Part shown: positions 31,566-41,253 of the stretch, in pieces
Layout of the letters: each line of letters begins with the position of its first letter
Numbering within the stretch: the stretch's first letter is position 1
Source of the DNA: Aurantiochytrium sp. KH105
Taxonomy: Eukaryota > Sar > Bigyra > Thraustochytrida > Thraustochytriidae
Direction: 5' to 3'
NCBI GenBank assembly: GCA_003116975.1
Contig: BGKB01000044.1
Location: 446,940 to 510,939 of the forward strand
DNA length: 64,000 nucleotides
The notes under the pieces: generated by a model
The model's input: the letters and a program-made list of their open reading frames with translations, nothing else
The model's database searches: none
Told to the model about the DNA's origin: nothing
Made by a program: the position numbers and the translations under genes

Positions 31566-32720
31566 CCTCGCTCCTCTTTCTCCAATCCTAGGACAGCTCT
31601 TCTTCGCCAACGAATGATCTCTCTTGCAAGCTTTGCCTCGCGACTCGTCGACCGGGCGACTGCGTTCGGGGACTGCCTTCGCGCCTGCTGCCTGCTGCAG
31701 CTGCTCCTGCACGAGCTCCAGCGTCAGCCCGGCTCTGCGCCTTGCGCCTTGCACTCGCTCGCCTCTCCAGTGCCGGCACTGCCTCCTGTCCGTCCGCACA
31801 CTGGCGCATCCGCCGCGGCCAAGTCGGCCTCTCGCCGCGCAAGTGCGAGATGCCGCTTGCGCGCCGCAAAGGCCCCGCCCAGCTGGCGCCGCGCGACGGT
31901 CCAGACCGCGCTCTGTCCGTCACCGCGCCGTCCCGGGGCCGCCGCGCCTTGGTGGGCTAGCTTTCTGCTGTCTATACACTAGAAGTCGCCGCTGCCGTGC
32001 CGCGGCTTTTGGGACGGGGACGGGGCCCGCAGTTCAAGGAAGACTGCGGGTGCGCTGTGGGCGGTGCCTGCGCTGCGGGAGGAAGTGAGACTATATCTAT
32101 TTAGAAGCAGGAAAGTCGGAACGCGAGAACAGCTGCAGCAGCAGCCAGATCATGATGGGAGACGCGAGACCGCCCGTTGATTGCGCGGTCCGAGCGGAGG
32201 GAACGGAGCCGAGTCGGCCGGCGACATCGTCTTGGCGATTGGCGGCCGCAACCAGCGCTCGCGTCTGCGGCCACGGCTGCGAGCGGAGCCGCCAGCGCGA
32301 GGAGAGCAGAAGTGAAGAGTGCGAGACGCGCCGGCGCGGTGGCGGACGCGAGTGTGTCGAGCAGGGGGGGGGTAAGCTGGCCTAGGGCGGGACTAGGGAG
32401 GGAGGGGGGTCGACCTGGGCCCGCCGAGATCGGCGCCGCGTTCCAACCTCGTTCTGTTTGGCCGAATCCGAGAGGGCCCCGGCGAGTGCTGTGCAGAAGG
32501 GGGGGACGGGAACAGGAGGGGGGGTCTGCACGACGCAGACGCTCGAGAAAGACTCCAAGCGTGGAAAGAACCGCGAGCACGGAGCGAGGGCAATAAGGGG
32601 ATGAATGTATTCATTGATTAATTGATTGATGGATTGATTGATTTGATTTGATTGGTCGATGGGCGACGCACGCCAAGCCGCACAAGCAGAATGAGGCGAT
32701 GAAACGCATCGCAACGCACT
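31566..32720. other. Intergenic upstream of PHYH copy B
   Basis: No gene recognised. GC-rich DNA at 31795-31870 shares wording with the region upstream of ACT-PFK2 (CACTGGCGCA, CGCAAGTGCG). A G-rich stretch lies around 32365-32410, and a (GATT)n run at 32622-32654 probably sits in the 3' region of the kinase-like gene. Confidence 0.5.
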
Positions 32721-35700
32721 TTACACGTCAAGCACCGAGATGAAGCCGGAAGGTTTGTGCGGGCCCAAGACGAACTGCTCGGCGCCAGAGGTGCCGTGGG
32801 CCACGGCCAAAGGAGCGTCCTTGGGGCCCGCGTCGCGAGCATACAGCTCGCAACGCACAAGGCAAACCTCCTGCACGTGCAAGTGCAGATTGTGGTTGCG
32901 ATCAGCGAGCTCGGTAAAAATGCTGTCGCTCTGTACAACCAGCTCCGGACCGAGACGAGCTCCGTGAGACATGGTGTCGTGGCCATAGCCAACCCCGCTC
33001 ATGAAAAACGGCTGCACCGGCTCAAAGGTCAGCGTGACGCGGCGACCGTCCTGCAAGACCATAATGATGGTACACGTACGGAAATGGCGCGCCCCACTCG
33101 TCTGATACTCGAGCGAATGGCCCGCTGCCTCGACCTTGCCATAAGGCGCGTGCTCTGGGCCAAAGGGATCGCCAAAAACATGAGCGGCGCCATTCTCCAC
33201 AGACCCGTCATCACGCTGCTGCGAATGGTATGTGAAGCCGCCATTAGGGACATTGATGGGGGTCCAAAACCAGTAAAATTGCGGAGTCTTGTGCGCGATC
33301 GGCTCAAGGGCCAAGTTCAAGGCATGGCGGACCACAAGGCTGCTCAAGAGCGCGCTGCGCGCTGCGTTCAGAGTCGGGCCCCGGTCCGCGTCAAGATGTG
33401 GGCGGCGGCCCCACGATCGATCGCGCGAGCCCCACCAGTTGCGGACAGGCAGCGTGCGCGACCCATTGAGTTTAATGCTGCCCTCCCACGCCACAAGTTG
33501 AGTGAATCGTTCGTAGTTGAACTCGCCAATGCCCTGGACCCCGCTATCATACGGAGGCTCCATCGTTGGCTCAAAGCGGGCGCGCATCGTCAGCGAAACC
33601 TCCATCTTGCCCGGGACGATCACCTCCAACTTGGCTTCCTCCAAAGGCTTTACAATGGAAATGCGAATCGGCCCCACAGCACTGTCCACCGTCATTCGGC
33701 CCTTGTGCATCCCCAACAACTCTTCGCGCGGCCACGTGTCTGCGCTCAAGTGCCGCGACACACGCAAGTTGTGCTGTTTGCCATCCAAGACGACCGAAAT
33801 GGCGGCGTCCATCGCGCCGCGACCGGGATAAAAGCCCAAGGCAACGGCGAAAAAGACCTTGCCGTCCGGACTGTACCCGTTGAGGAACCAGCGATCGTAC
33901 GCGTCCCGACGGCCAGCACCTGGGGCAACTTCGTTGCCAGGCTTTAGCGTCATGAGCATCGATGGCGAAATGTGGCAAAGCGGCTCGTCTTGCGGCGTCG
34001 CCGAACGAATCACCACGGGCGCATCCCCAGGACGGTCTCCAGGCATCGAAATGCCGTCACGATCGCGCGCGAGCATCTTGTCCTCCACATGCCGGTAGGT
34101 CGTCAGCGCGCCGCTCATGACTCTCGGCTTCGTGCTGCGGCAGAGAACATCCGACAAAACTTCGGCAGCGTGCGTGCGCTCCAAAGCGTCGATAACCCGT
34201 CGCAGCATGGGGTCGTTGCCGTCGCGCGCCATCTCCAGGCCCGTCAAGGCCACCAAGAAGAGACAGAGTCGGTAGTCGCGCCAGCAGTCGTCCGCTGAGT
34301 ATGCTTCGAGCGTCTTTTGCCCGTCTTGTCCAAGAGCCTGGGCGAGAGCCTTGTGGTACTCTGCCACGAGCATGCGGTCGCACGTGTCGCCCGACTTCGG
34401 CTCTGAAGCCACATCAAGGTTGAGTCCGATGAAGCTTGCGAGATCGAATGAACCCTTGCCTTTGGAACTTGCCTGCCAATTGACGCTGAGCCAGCGGACC
34501 TTGAGGCGATCCAAGGCATCGTCGAATTTGAGACCTGCATGGCAAGGGCGGTCTGCCTTGGCGCCTTGTGCCGCGCCTGGGAAAAGCAAATTCTCCGCCT
34601 GGCAGTTGGCGTGAATCAGCGTCATGGGTCCCTTGCAGAGCTCTTTTTGAATCACGGGCCAGTGATCCACAAAGCTGCGAAGCGCACGCTGCAACGGTGC
34701 GCTCACCGAAGCGGCAATCTGTGCGTTCTCCATAATTTGCGACAGCGTGCTCCGCATCGAGTACGTGGCGTGTAGAGGGTGCACAAAAGAGCCTTGCTCA
34801 AAGGAAGCATGCCAGCCGAGCGCAAGATCGCGATCCAGTTCGTCCATGCTGCTTCGCCAGTGCACAGCATGAAAGCGCGCGTACCGCGTCGCAAAGCTGC
34901 ATGCCTGCTGCCACGAGGCACCTTGGGACGTAGAAAGGCTCTGTAGCGAGCTTGTGTCTTCCAAGAGAAGGCAGAACTCAGACGAGAGCTCGTTGAAATG
35001 TGCCGCAAACGTTCGGGGCGTCTCCACTGAGGGAAGTGGGCCGGCCCCGGAAGTCGCTCGGGGTGCGACTTTAGTGTAAAAGTACACCTCGCGTTGCGCT
35101 GCACTTTGGAGCCGCAAACGTAGCTTGGTAGGAAGATGTTCCACGGGTAACTTCATTTCAAACTTTTCCGGCAACGGGCTGCCCTCGGCGTCCGCGGCGG
35201 AATCGGCATACCGGACGGTGAGACGGAGCCTTTCGCACTCTTTTGAAGGCGAGCTCGTGTCGCGAGACGTTGCTTCAGGAAATCGCCCCGCATCTCCGTC
35301 CTGAGCTGCGTTTGCATCCGCGGCGCTGGCGCCGGCTTCGTTCGAACTCACCTCGCATCGGACCACGGAATGGCCGAGTGTCTTGCTCAGCCATTGCGCA
35401 TTGACATCAGATGCTTTTGTAGGGTATGCGCGTGACGGGAGAGCGAACGTGCCTTGAAGGCGGATCTTGCGCGCCGCTTCCACGTAAAGAGTACGTGCAG
35501 TCATCCAAAATGAACGCCAGACCTGGCCGAGAACGCTCCGCGGGTAGGTAAGTCCCCAGACCAAGAGCTGCAGGTGACCCAGGAAGAGAGCCACCAGGTG
35601 AAGAGCGGTTCGCTGGCGCCAGCGGCGAGCGAGGCGCAAAAGAAGTCTCTGCAAGGTTGATGTCACAGCCCAAACGGTCGTGGCGAGACCACCTTCGCCC

Positions 35701-36326
35701 GGGTGCTGTCGTACGACTTGCTGCTGTGCCATGTAAATGTGGCCAGCGAGTCTCCCGCTCATGGTCAGAGCGAGAACGCGGGCACCCATTTTCCAGGCGG
35801 CCAGAGCAAGCAAGGCATCGGTGGCCTGAAGAGCGTGCAGAGCAATTTGCCAGTGCTCTGGGGCCTGTGGGGTCGGGTCATCGAGCCAAAAGAGGTTGCC
35901 CGAGGAACCCTGCGGGCGTCGCGCAGTCTTGGCGAGCTCTGCAAGTTTACCCATGGCCGCGAGCTTGGTCCGCGCAGCGTGCATCAATTCATTTGCATGG
36001 GCCGTCACGTACGGTACTCGCGCCTTGATTTTCGCAAGCACTTCCGTCGCTTCCCGCTGCCACGCCGCCACATCCGACGCTCCCTTGCCCTTGCTCGCCG
36101 GCGCATCATCTCCCGACGCCGTCAGCGGCTGCCCCTGCCGCTGCTCTCGCTGCTGCGCCTCCTGCTGCAGCCCCGCCGGCCGCGCAGAGCCCCGCGCATC
36201 TTCGCCCGGGTTCGCGTTCGCGGTCGCCAGGCCGCGTCTCTGCCGCGGGTCCGCGGGCCCGCACGCCGCGGCGCGCTCCTCGCCGTACCCGCGCACGACC
36301 TCGAAGTCCGTCTCCTCGTCGCTCAT
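32721..36326 (-). CDS. APH/CHK-kinase-like + AttH/CrtC-like protein, copy A (predicted pseudokinase)
   Basis: A 1,201-residue protein. The first about 145 residues are acidic and disordered. Residues 150-290 are helical and hydrophobic (from LFWLDDPTPQAPEHW), possibly membrane-associated. A kinase-like domain related to aminoglycoside/choline and ecdysteroid-type kinases follows. The usual catalytic H-x-D reads IHANCQAEN near residue 577, and the metal-binding D-[FW]-Q reads VNWQ near 614, so both catalytic Asp are Asn. N-lobe Lys (FEMKLP) and Glu (QREVYFY) positions persist. The C-terminal about 400 residues carry WWGSRDRSWGRRP near 967 and FYWFWTPINVPNGGFTYHSQQ, a lipocalin-like AttH/CrtC (DUF7064-type) signature. 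The ATG at 36326 is the first in frame. Its substrate or ligand is unknown. Confidence 0.82.
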   Translation of the reverse strand: MSDEETDFEVVRGYGEERAAACGPADPRQRRGLATANANPGEDARGSARPAGLQQEAQQREQRQGQPLTASGDDAPASKGKGASDVAAWQREATEVLAKIKARVPYVTAHANELMHAARTKLAAMGKLAELAKTARRPQGSSGNLFWLDDPTPQAPEHWQIALHALQATDALLALAAWKMGARVLALTMSGRLAGHIYMAQQQVVRQHPGEGGLATTVWAVTSTLQRLLLRLARRWRQRTALHLVALFLGHLQLLVWGLTYPRSVLGQVWRSFWMTARTLYVEAARKIRLQGTFALPSRAYPTKASDVNAQWLSKTLGHSVVRCEVSSNEAGASAADANAAQDGDAGRFPEATSRDTSSPSKECERLRLTVRYADSAADAEGSPLPEKFEMKLPVEHLPTKLRLRLQSAAQREVYFYTKVAPRATSGAGPLPSVETPRTFAAHFNELSSEFCLLLEDTSSLQSLSTSQGASWQQACSFATRYARFHAVHWRSSMDELDRDLALGWHASFEQGSFVHPLHATYSMRSTLSQIMENAQIAASVSAPLQRALRSFVDHWPVIQKELCKGPMTLIHANCQAENLLFPGAAQGAKADRPCHAGLKFDDALDRLKVRWLSVNWQASSKGKGSFDLASFIGLNLDVASEPKSGDTCDRMLVAEYHKALAQALGQDGQKTLEAYSADDCWRDYRLCLFLVALTGLEMARDGNDPMLRRVIDALERTHAAEVLSDVLCRSTKPRVMSGALTTYRHVEDKMLARDRDGISMPGDRPGDAPVVIRSATPQDEPLCHISPSMLMTLKPGNEVAPGAGRRDAYDRWFLNGYSPDGKVFFAVALGFYPGRGAMDAAISVVLDGKQHNLRVSRHLSADTWPREELLGMHKGRMTVDSAVGPIRISIVKPLEEAKLEVIVPGKMEVSLTMRARFEPTMEPPYDSGVQGIGEFNYERFTQLVAWEGSIKLNGSRTLPVRNWWGSRDRSWGRRPHLDADRGPTLNAARSALLSSLVVRHALNLALEPIAHKTPQFYWFWTPINVPNGGFTYHSQQRDDGSVENGAAHVFGDPFGPEHAPYGKVEAAGHSLEYQTSGARHFRTCTIIMVLQDGRRVTLTFEPVQPFFMSGVGYGHDTMSHGARLGPELVVQSDSIFTELADRNHNLHLHVQEVCLVRCELYARDAGPKDAPLAVAHGTSGAEQFVLGPHKPSGFISVLDV

Positions 36327-37938
36327 CGCGCGCCGGGCCTCCGCGCTCGGGGTCTGCCCGCCCGCCGCCCGCGCGCGCGCCCGGCCTCGAGCGGCCGCGC
36401 TCGACCGGCCAGGAAAGATCGCAGCGGCGCAGGAAAGAAATCTCCCGCCTCGCGCCCGCGCCCGCGCCCGCGCCCGCTCGCGCTGCCCTGCGCCGCTCGC
36501 GCCGCTCGCGCGGGGCGCGCTCGCGCCGGGCCCGCGGCCTCCGAGCGCGGCGCCGTGCGCGCGGAGCGAGTGGCGAGCGGAGGGAGGATGGACGGATGGA
36601 CGGATGGATGTGGCAACCCGCCCGGACTTTGGCGGCGAGAGGGGCGTGGTATACCGGTTTTGCTTGGCGGCGCGAGAGACTCGGGTTCGGACTGGGGTTC
36701 TATACGTGGCAGGCTTGGAGGGGAAGGGCGACTGGGAGCAGATGGACGTTTGGAGGTTGCAGAGGGTGCAGCTTGCTGGTTTCCTTCAAGCTGCTCGTCG
36801 GGGTGGCGGGGGTGGCGGTGGAAAAGGTGAGTATAGGCGTACTACTTTTGGGGCGGGCAAGGTGGAAGGAATGGAAAGGAGGGAAACGGCGGACGGGTTT
36901 GTGGGGCGTCCGCTCGAGACCGCAAAACGGCTTGGTGGTGGGTGGATGGGCTTCTTTGCGGCAAGAGTGGACTGGCGGGAGGCGAGCAGGCACTTTTTGT
37001 TGTTGTTGTTCATGGTTGTTGTTGCTGTTCGTGGTTGTTGTTGTTGTTGTTGTTCGTGGTGGTGGTGGTGGTTATCTTCTTCTTGATGGACTACGAGGTA
37101 GGGTTCGATTTTGGGTCACTTTGGATTTCTGACTTCTCTCAGGCACACCAGCTGCAGGCCTTCTTTCTTCCTTCCTTCTCCCAATGTCGGGCTCATTTTT
37201 GGCCTGAGGTCAGGCCGGTCCGAGGATGTGAGACGACGCCGCCTCGGCGCCGTTTGAGCAACGAGCGCACTGGGCTCGTCGCCCGGCTGCGGCTGCGGCT
37301 GCGGATGGCCGCCTTCCCGGAACGGAGCCGCCGACGCTCTGTCAGAGATCGAGGCCGCTCGCGCCCTGGAAACCGACATGCGCGCTATGTTATGCAGCTC
37401 CTTTCCATTACCATGTCTTTCTCCGCAGCAGTATAGTAGCCTAGTGCCCGAAAGAGTAGGTCAGGATACACGTATTCGTTGCGAGGAAAAAGGGAACTTG
37501 ACTTGAAAATGAACCGTCCGCGAGGAGACCGTCAGGGTCGTGACTTGGCGCGGGCGAGCCTTGGACGACGCTTGCGAGCTGCCTTGCCCGGAGGGAGGAT
37601 CCGGGCGGGGGACGTTGCTTTTTTACGAGGAGAAGCAACAGCAAGATTCGCAAGCCTGGCTCGTTCTCTCTCGTTTGATTGTGAAATCGCAGGGATTAAA
37701 ATACCTAGACATCAATTCAGACAGGCGGGCTGATCCCTTCCCGCGCGTTTCTCTTTTGAATTCGCAGATTCATTTGTATGCTCACAATTATAACATACAA
37801 AGTCGCGTTGAACGCAAGATTTTAAAATCTCGTGCTCAGCTGCAGCTCGAGTTGGCTTTTGAATAAATGCAACATTTCTTTACTTTCTTTGCGTCGTTTC
37901 TTTAGATTCTTTCCATCTTGGCCGACATTAAAATAAGC
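36327..37938. other. Spacer between the two kinase-like paralogues
   Basis: No gene recognised. GC-rich near 36340-36600 (probable promoter of copy A) with GGAT repeats at about 36586-36610. A TTG/GTG-rich tract at about 36997-37078 follows, then an AT-richer 3' region of copy B. Confidence 0.55.
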
Positions 37939-40900
37939 TCATGCATCGAGCGCAGAAACGAAGCCAGAAGGCTTGTGCGGACCAACGACAAGCTGCTCGG
38001 CGCCAGAAACGCCATAAGTCACAGCGAGCGGAGCGTCGCTAGGGCCCGCATCTCGTGCATAGAGCTCGCAGCGCGCAATAGAGATTTCCTGCACATGAAT
38101 ATGGAGACCATGAAGGCGGTCGGGCATCTCGGACCGGAAAGAGTCGCACTGCATGACAAAGTCTTGCGGGTGGCGGACGCCATGAGGCATGGTATCGTGG
38201 CTGTAGCCAATGCCGCTCATGAAAAAGGGCTGCACCGGCTCAAAGGTCACGGTGACGCGGCGACCATCTTGAAGAACCATGATGATGGTGCACGTGCGAA
38301 AATGCCGCGTTCCATTGCTTTGGTACTCGAGCGAGTGACCAGCTGCCTCGACCTTGCCGTACGGCGCGTGTTCCGGGCCAAAAGGATCGCCAAACACATG
38401 CGCTGCACCATTCTCCACCGTTCCATCCTCTTTTTGCTGCGAGTGATATGTGAAGCCGCCATTGGGGACATTGATAGGCGTCCAGAACCAATAGAATTGC
38501 GGAATCTTGTGCGCAAATGGAAGCAAGGCTTGGTTCACAAACTCGCGCGTCGTCCTGTTTGCGAGGAAGGCGTTCCGCTTGACGTTCTTTTCCGGGCCTT
38601 GGTCGGCCTGGCCGTGCGGACGGCAGCCCCAAGAACGATCGCGTGTGCCCCACCAGCCGTCCGTAGAGATTTCTGTCTTGCCGTCAACAAGAATCGTGCC
38701 TTCCCATTCGACAAGCTGCGTAAAGCGTTCGTACTCGAACATGCCAATGCCGCGCACGTCGTTCGCATATGGAGGCTCCATCGTCGGCTCGTAGCGACCA
38801 CGCATCGTGAGTTTGGCCTCGGCCTTGCCCGGCACCCGTACCTCGAGCGTCGCCGTCTTGAGAGGCTCTTGGATCGTGATGCGAATCGGACCTACATCGC
38901 TGTCCAGGATAATCCGCTTTCCGCTGTCAGCGGCCTTTTTCAGATTCGAGGGCCACTCGTCTTCCGTCAGGTGACGCGAGACGCGTACGTTGTGCTGCTT
39001 GCCGTCGACGACCACGGAGAACGAGGCATCCATTGTGCCTCGTCCCGGGTAGACTCCCAGCGCGGCGGCAAAAAAGCACTTGCCCTCGGGGTCATACCCG
39101 TTGAGAAACCAGCGGTCATAGACGTCGCGACGGCCAGTTCCCGGCGGAATGTCGCTGCCCTCCTTGAGCGACAACGCATACGAGGGGGAAATGTGACCAA
39201 GGGGGTCGTCTTGAGGCGTTGCAGAACGCACCACCACAGGAGCATCCGCTTTGCCCTGGCCAGGCATCGAAATCCCGGCACGGTCCCGCTCGAGCATTTG
39301 ATCCTCCACATGACGATATGTCGTAAGAGCACCATTCATGCTGCGCGTCTTGACACGACGCCGGATGAGATCTTCGAGAACCTCGATCGAGTTGAGACGC
39401 TCAATCGCTTGCACGCCACGCCGAAGCGTGTACTCGCGCACCGCACGCAGCCGCTCCGATCCTTCGGATCCAATCGAGTCCGAGTGCAGGATCGTGATTG
39501 GGATCAGCAGTGAAAGAAACATGGAGAGCCGGTAGTCGCGCCAGCAGTCCTCGTCCGTGTATCCGCCGAGCTGCTTCTTGTCTGGCAGTGCCGCGACAAG
39601 TGCCTTGTAGTACTCGGAGACGAGAATTCGATCGCACGTGTCGCCAGCCTCCGGGTCCACGTTCAAATCCATGCCAACAAAGTAAGCGAGATCGTAAATA
39701 CCTTTGCCCTTGGTGCTTGTCTGCCAGTCAACGCTGAGCCAGCGGACATTATTGCGATCATACGAGTCGTCAAACTTGAGACCAGCCCGGCACACCCGAT
39801 CTTCCTTTTCGGTCTCCTCCGGAGGCAAGAGAAAGTTTTCCGTGCGTCCATCCGCATGAATGAACGTAAGTGGACCTTGCAAAAGTTCATCAAGGACCAG
39901 GGGAATATGCTCCACAAAAGTGCGAATTGTGCGCTGTGCCGTGGGAGAAATGTACGAAGCATAACGATCTTCCTTCATGAGACGTGTAAAAAAGTCTCGC
40001 GTGCTCTCCTGGTTGGTGGGCGTGTGCACCGCCATCATCCAGTCATACGTCGCGTGCCATCCGAGCTTGAAGTCGACATCGAGGGCTTCCATGGATGGTC
40101 TCCAGTGCAGTGCATGGAAGCGAGCGTAGCGCGTCGCCACACTGCAGGCGAGCTGCCAGGAGGCACCCAAAAGTTCATTACCAGACTTGAGCGGGGCAGC
40201 ATCTGCAAAGAGCAAGCAGAATTCTGTCGTCAGCTGGTTGAATTCTGAAGCATAGACCACCGGAATCTCGATCATAGGTTCCTTGAGCTTGCGTCGCCAC
40301 TCGTAAACGCGTGGTGCAATTTTGCTGTAAAAGTCCGTTTCGCGACGATAGGTTCCGTTCGGGCGCACTAGGATCTTCAGGGCCGTCGAGGTTGTGGGAA
40401 GCTTGGCCACGAAACTGCGCGGAAACTTTTGTACCGCAGGTGAGTCGGGGTTCGCAAAGCGAGGGACCACGCGAACAGCCTCGCCAATGAAGCCTCGGGG
40501 AATGATGGCCTCGTCCACGGCTTCTTCGTCATCGAGGTCGATATCATCAAGCGTCTTATTGATTGGCAAGAGACGGACGCTGGCGACCTGTTCGCCCAAA
40601 GCCTTGGACAACCACTTGGCGTCAATATCTTCTGCTTTGTATGGGAAGGACGCACGCGGAAGGAGCGGTGTTCCCTCGAGGTGGATTTTACGAATGGCTT
40701 CTGCATAGAGGTTTCGAGCCACGCCAAAGAGGGTCTTGACCATGAAGCCCAGAAAGGACCGCGGGTGCAACACACCCCACGATACGACCTGCGCGTGCCC
40801 AAGTGAAAGAGCAAGCAAATGCATTGTGCTGCGTTGACGCCAAAATCGCGAAAACGCAAAGAGGGTTCCTTGCAATGCGGTGAACCCAGCCCAAATGCCT

Positions 40901-41253
40901 GCAGGCAGCGCGCCTTCACCGGATTTGCCCTTGGCGAGCACAACCTGCTGATTCATGTACGCGTGACTGAAGAAGCGTCCGACGGCTGTGAGCGCCAACA
41001 GCCTGGTCCCTGCTCTCCACGCTGCGATTGCAAGCAGAATGTCTCCAGCCTGGAGAGCCTTGACCGTCGTCTTCCAGTGCGCGGGTGGGACGGGCGTTGG
41101 ATCATCGATCCAAAAGGTGGCTCCAGAAAGGCCTTTGTCCATCGTAGGCTCGCTGACTGGTACATTAGGCCCGTCTTCGCTCGCTGTGCGGCTGGCCCTG
41201 CCGTCTCCGGGCTGCACGACCTCGAAGCCGGATTCTTCGTCGCTCGAGCCCAT
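37939..41253 (-). CDS. APH/CHK-kinase-like + AttH/CrtC-like protein, copy B (catalytic residues intact)
   Basis: A 1,104-residue paralogue of copy A with the same order: acidic N-tail (MGSSDEESGFEVV, compare MSDEETDFEVV in copy A), helical hydrophobic segment, kinase-like domain and C-terminal AttH/CrtC-like module. Here the catalytic loop IHADGRTENFLL (near 463) keeps the Asp and Asn, and VDWQ (near 506) keeps the metal Asp, so phosphotransferase activity is plausible. WWGTRDRSWGCRP lies near 870. The end of the protein is almost identical in wording to copy A, while the linker between the N-tail and the kinase differs in length. The start is the ATG at 41251-41253, supported by alignment to copy A; the frame opens upstream at a TTG. 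A small-molecule kinase coupled to a lipid- or isoprenoid-binding module is inference. Confidence 0.85.
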   Translation of the reverse strand: MGSSDEESGFEVVQPGDGRASRTASEDGPNVPVSEPTMDKGLSGATFWIDDPTPVPPAHWKTTVKALQAGDILLAIAAWRAGTRLLALTAVGRFFSHAYMNQQVVLAKGKSGEGALPAGIWAGFTALQGTLFAFSRFWRQRSTMHLLALSLGHAQVVSWGVLHPRSFLGFMVKTLFGVARNLYAEAIRKIHLEGTPLLPRASFPYKAEDIDAKWLSKALGEQVASVRLLPINKTLDDIDLDDEEAVDEAIIPRGFIGEAVRVVPRFANPDSPAVQKFPRSFVAKLPTTSTALKILVRPNGTYRRETDFYSKIAPRVYEWRRKLKEPMIEIPVVYASEFNQLTTEFCLLFADAAPLKSGNELLGASWQLACSVATRYARFHALHWRPSMEALDVDFKLGWHATYDWMMAVHTPTNQESTRDFFTRLMKEDRYASYISPTAQRTIRTFVEHIPLVLDELLQGPLTFIHADGRTENFLLPPEETEKEDRVCRAGLKFDDSYDRNNVRWLSVDWQTSTKGKGIYDLAYFVGMDLNVDPEAGDTCDRILVSEYYKALVAALPDKKQLGGYTDEDCWRDYRLSMFLSLLIPITILHSDSIGSEGSERLRAVREYTLRRGVQAIERLNSIEVLEDLIRRRVKTRSMNGALTTYRHVEDQMLERDRAGISMPGQGKADAPVVVRSATPQDDPLGHISPSYALSLKEGSDIPPGTGRRDVYDRWFLNGYDPEGKCFFAAALGVYPGRGTMDASFSVVVDGKQHNVRVSRHLTEDEWPSNLKKAADSGKRIILDSDVGPIRITIQEPLKTATLEVRVPGKAEAKLTMRGRYEPTMEPPYANDVRGIGMFEYERFTQLVEWEGTILVDGKTEISTDGWWGTRDRSWGCRPHGQADQGPEKNVKRNAFLANRTTREFVNQALLPFAHKIPQFYWFWTPINVPNGGFTYHSQQKEDGTVENGAAHVFGDPFGPEHAPYGKVEAAGHSLEYQSNGTRHFRTCTIIMVLQDGRRVTVTFEPVQPFFMSGIGYSHDTMPHGVRHPQDFVMQCDSFRSEMPDRLHGLHIHVQEISIARCELYARDAGPSDAPLAVTYGVSGAEQLVVGPHKPSGFVSALDA

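Noticed and set aside
32757-33947. A 396-codon plus-strand frame (and a similar 531-codon one at 37918-39513) opposite the kinase-like paralogues
   Set aside because: Both are antisense to the conserved C-terminal module and resemble each other only because the sense genes are paralogous.
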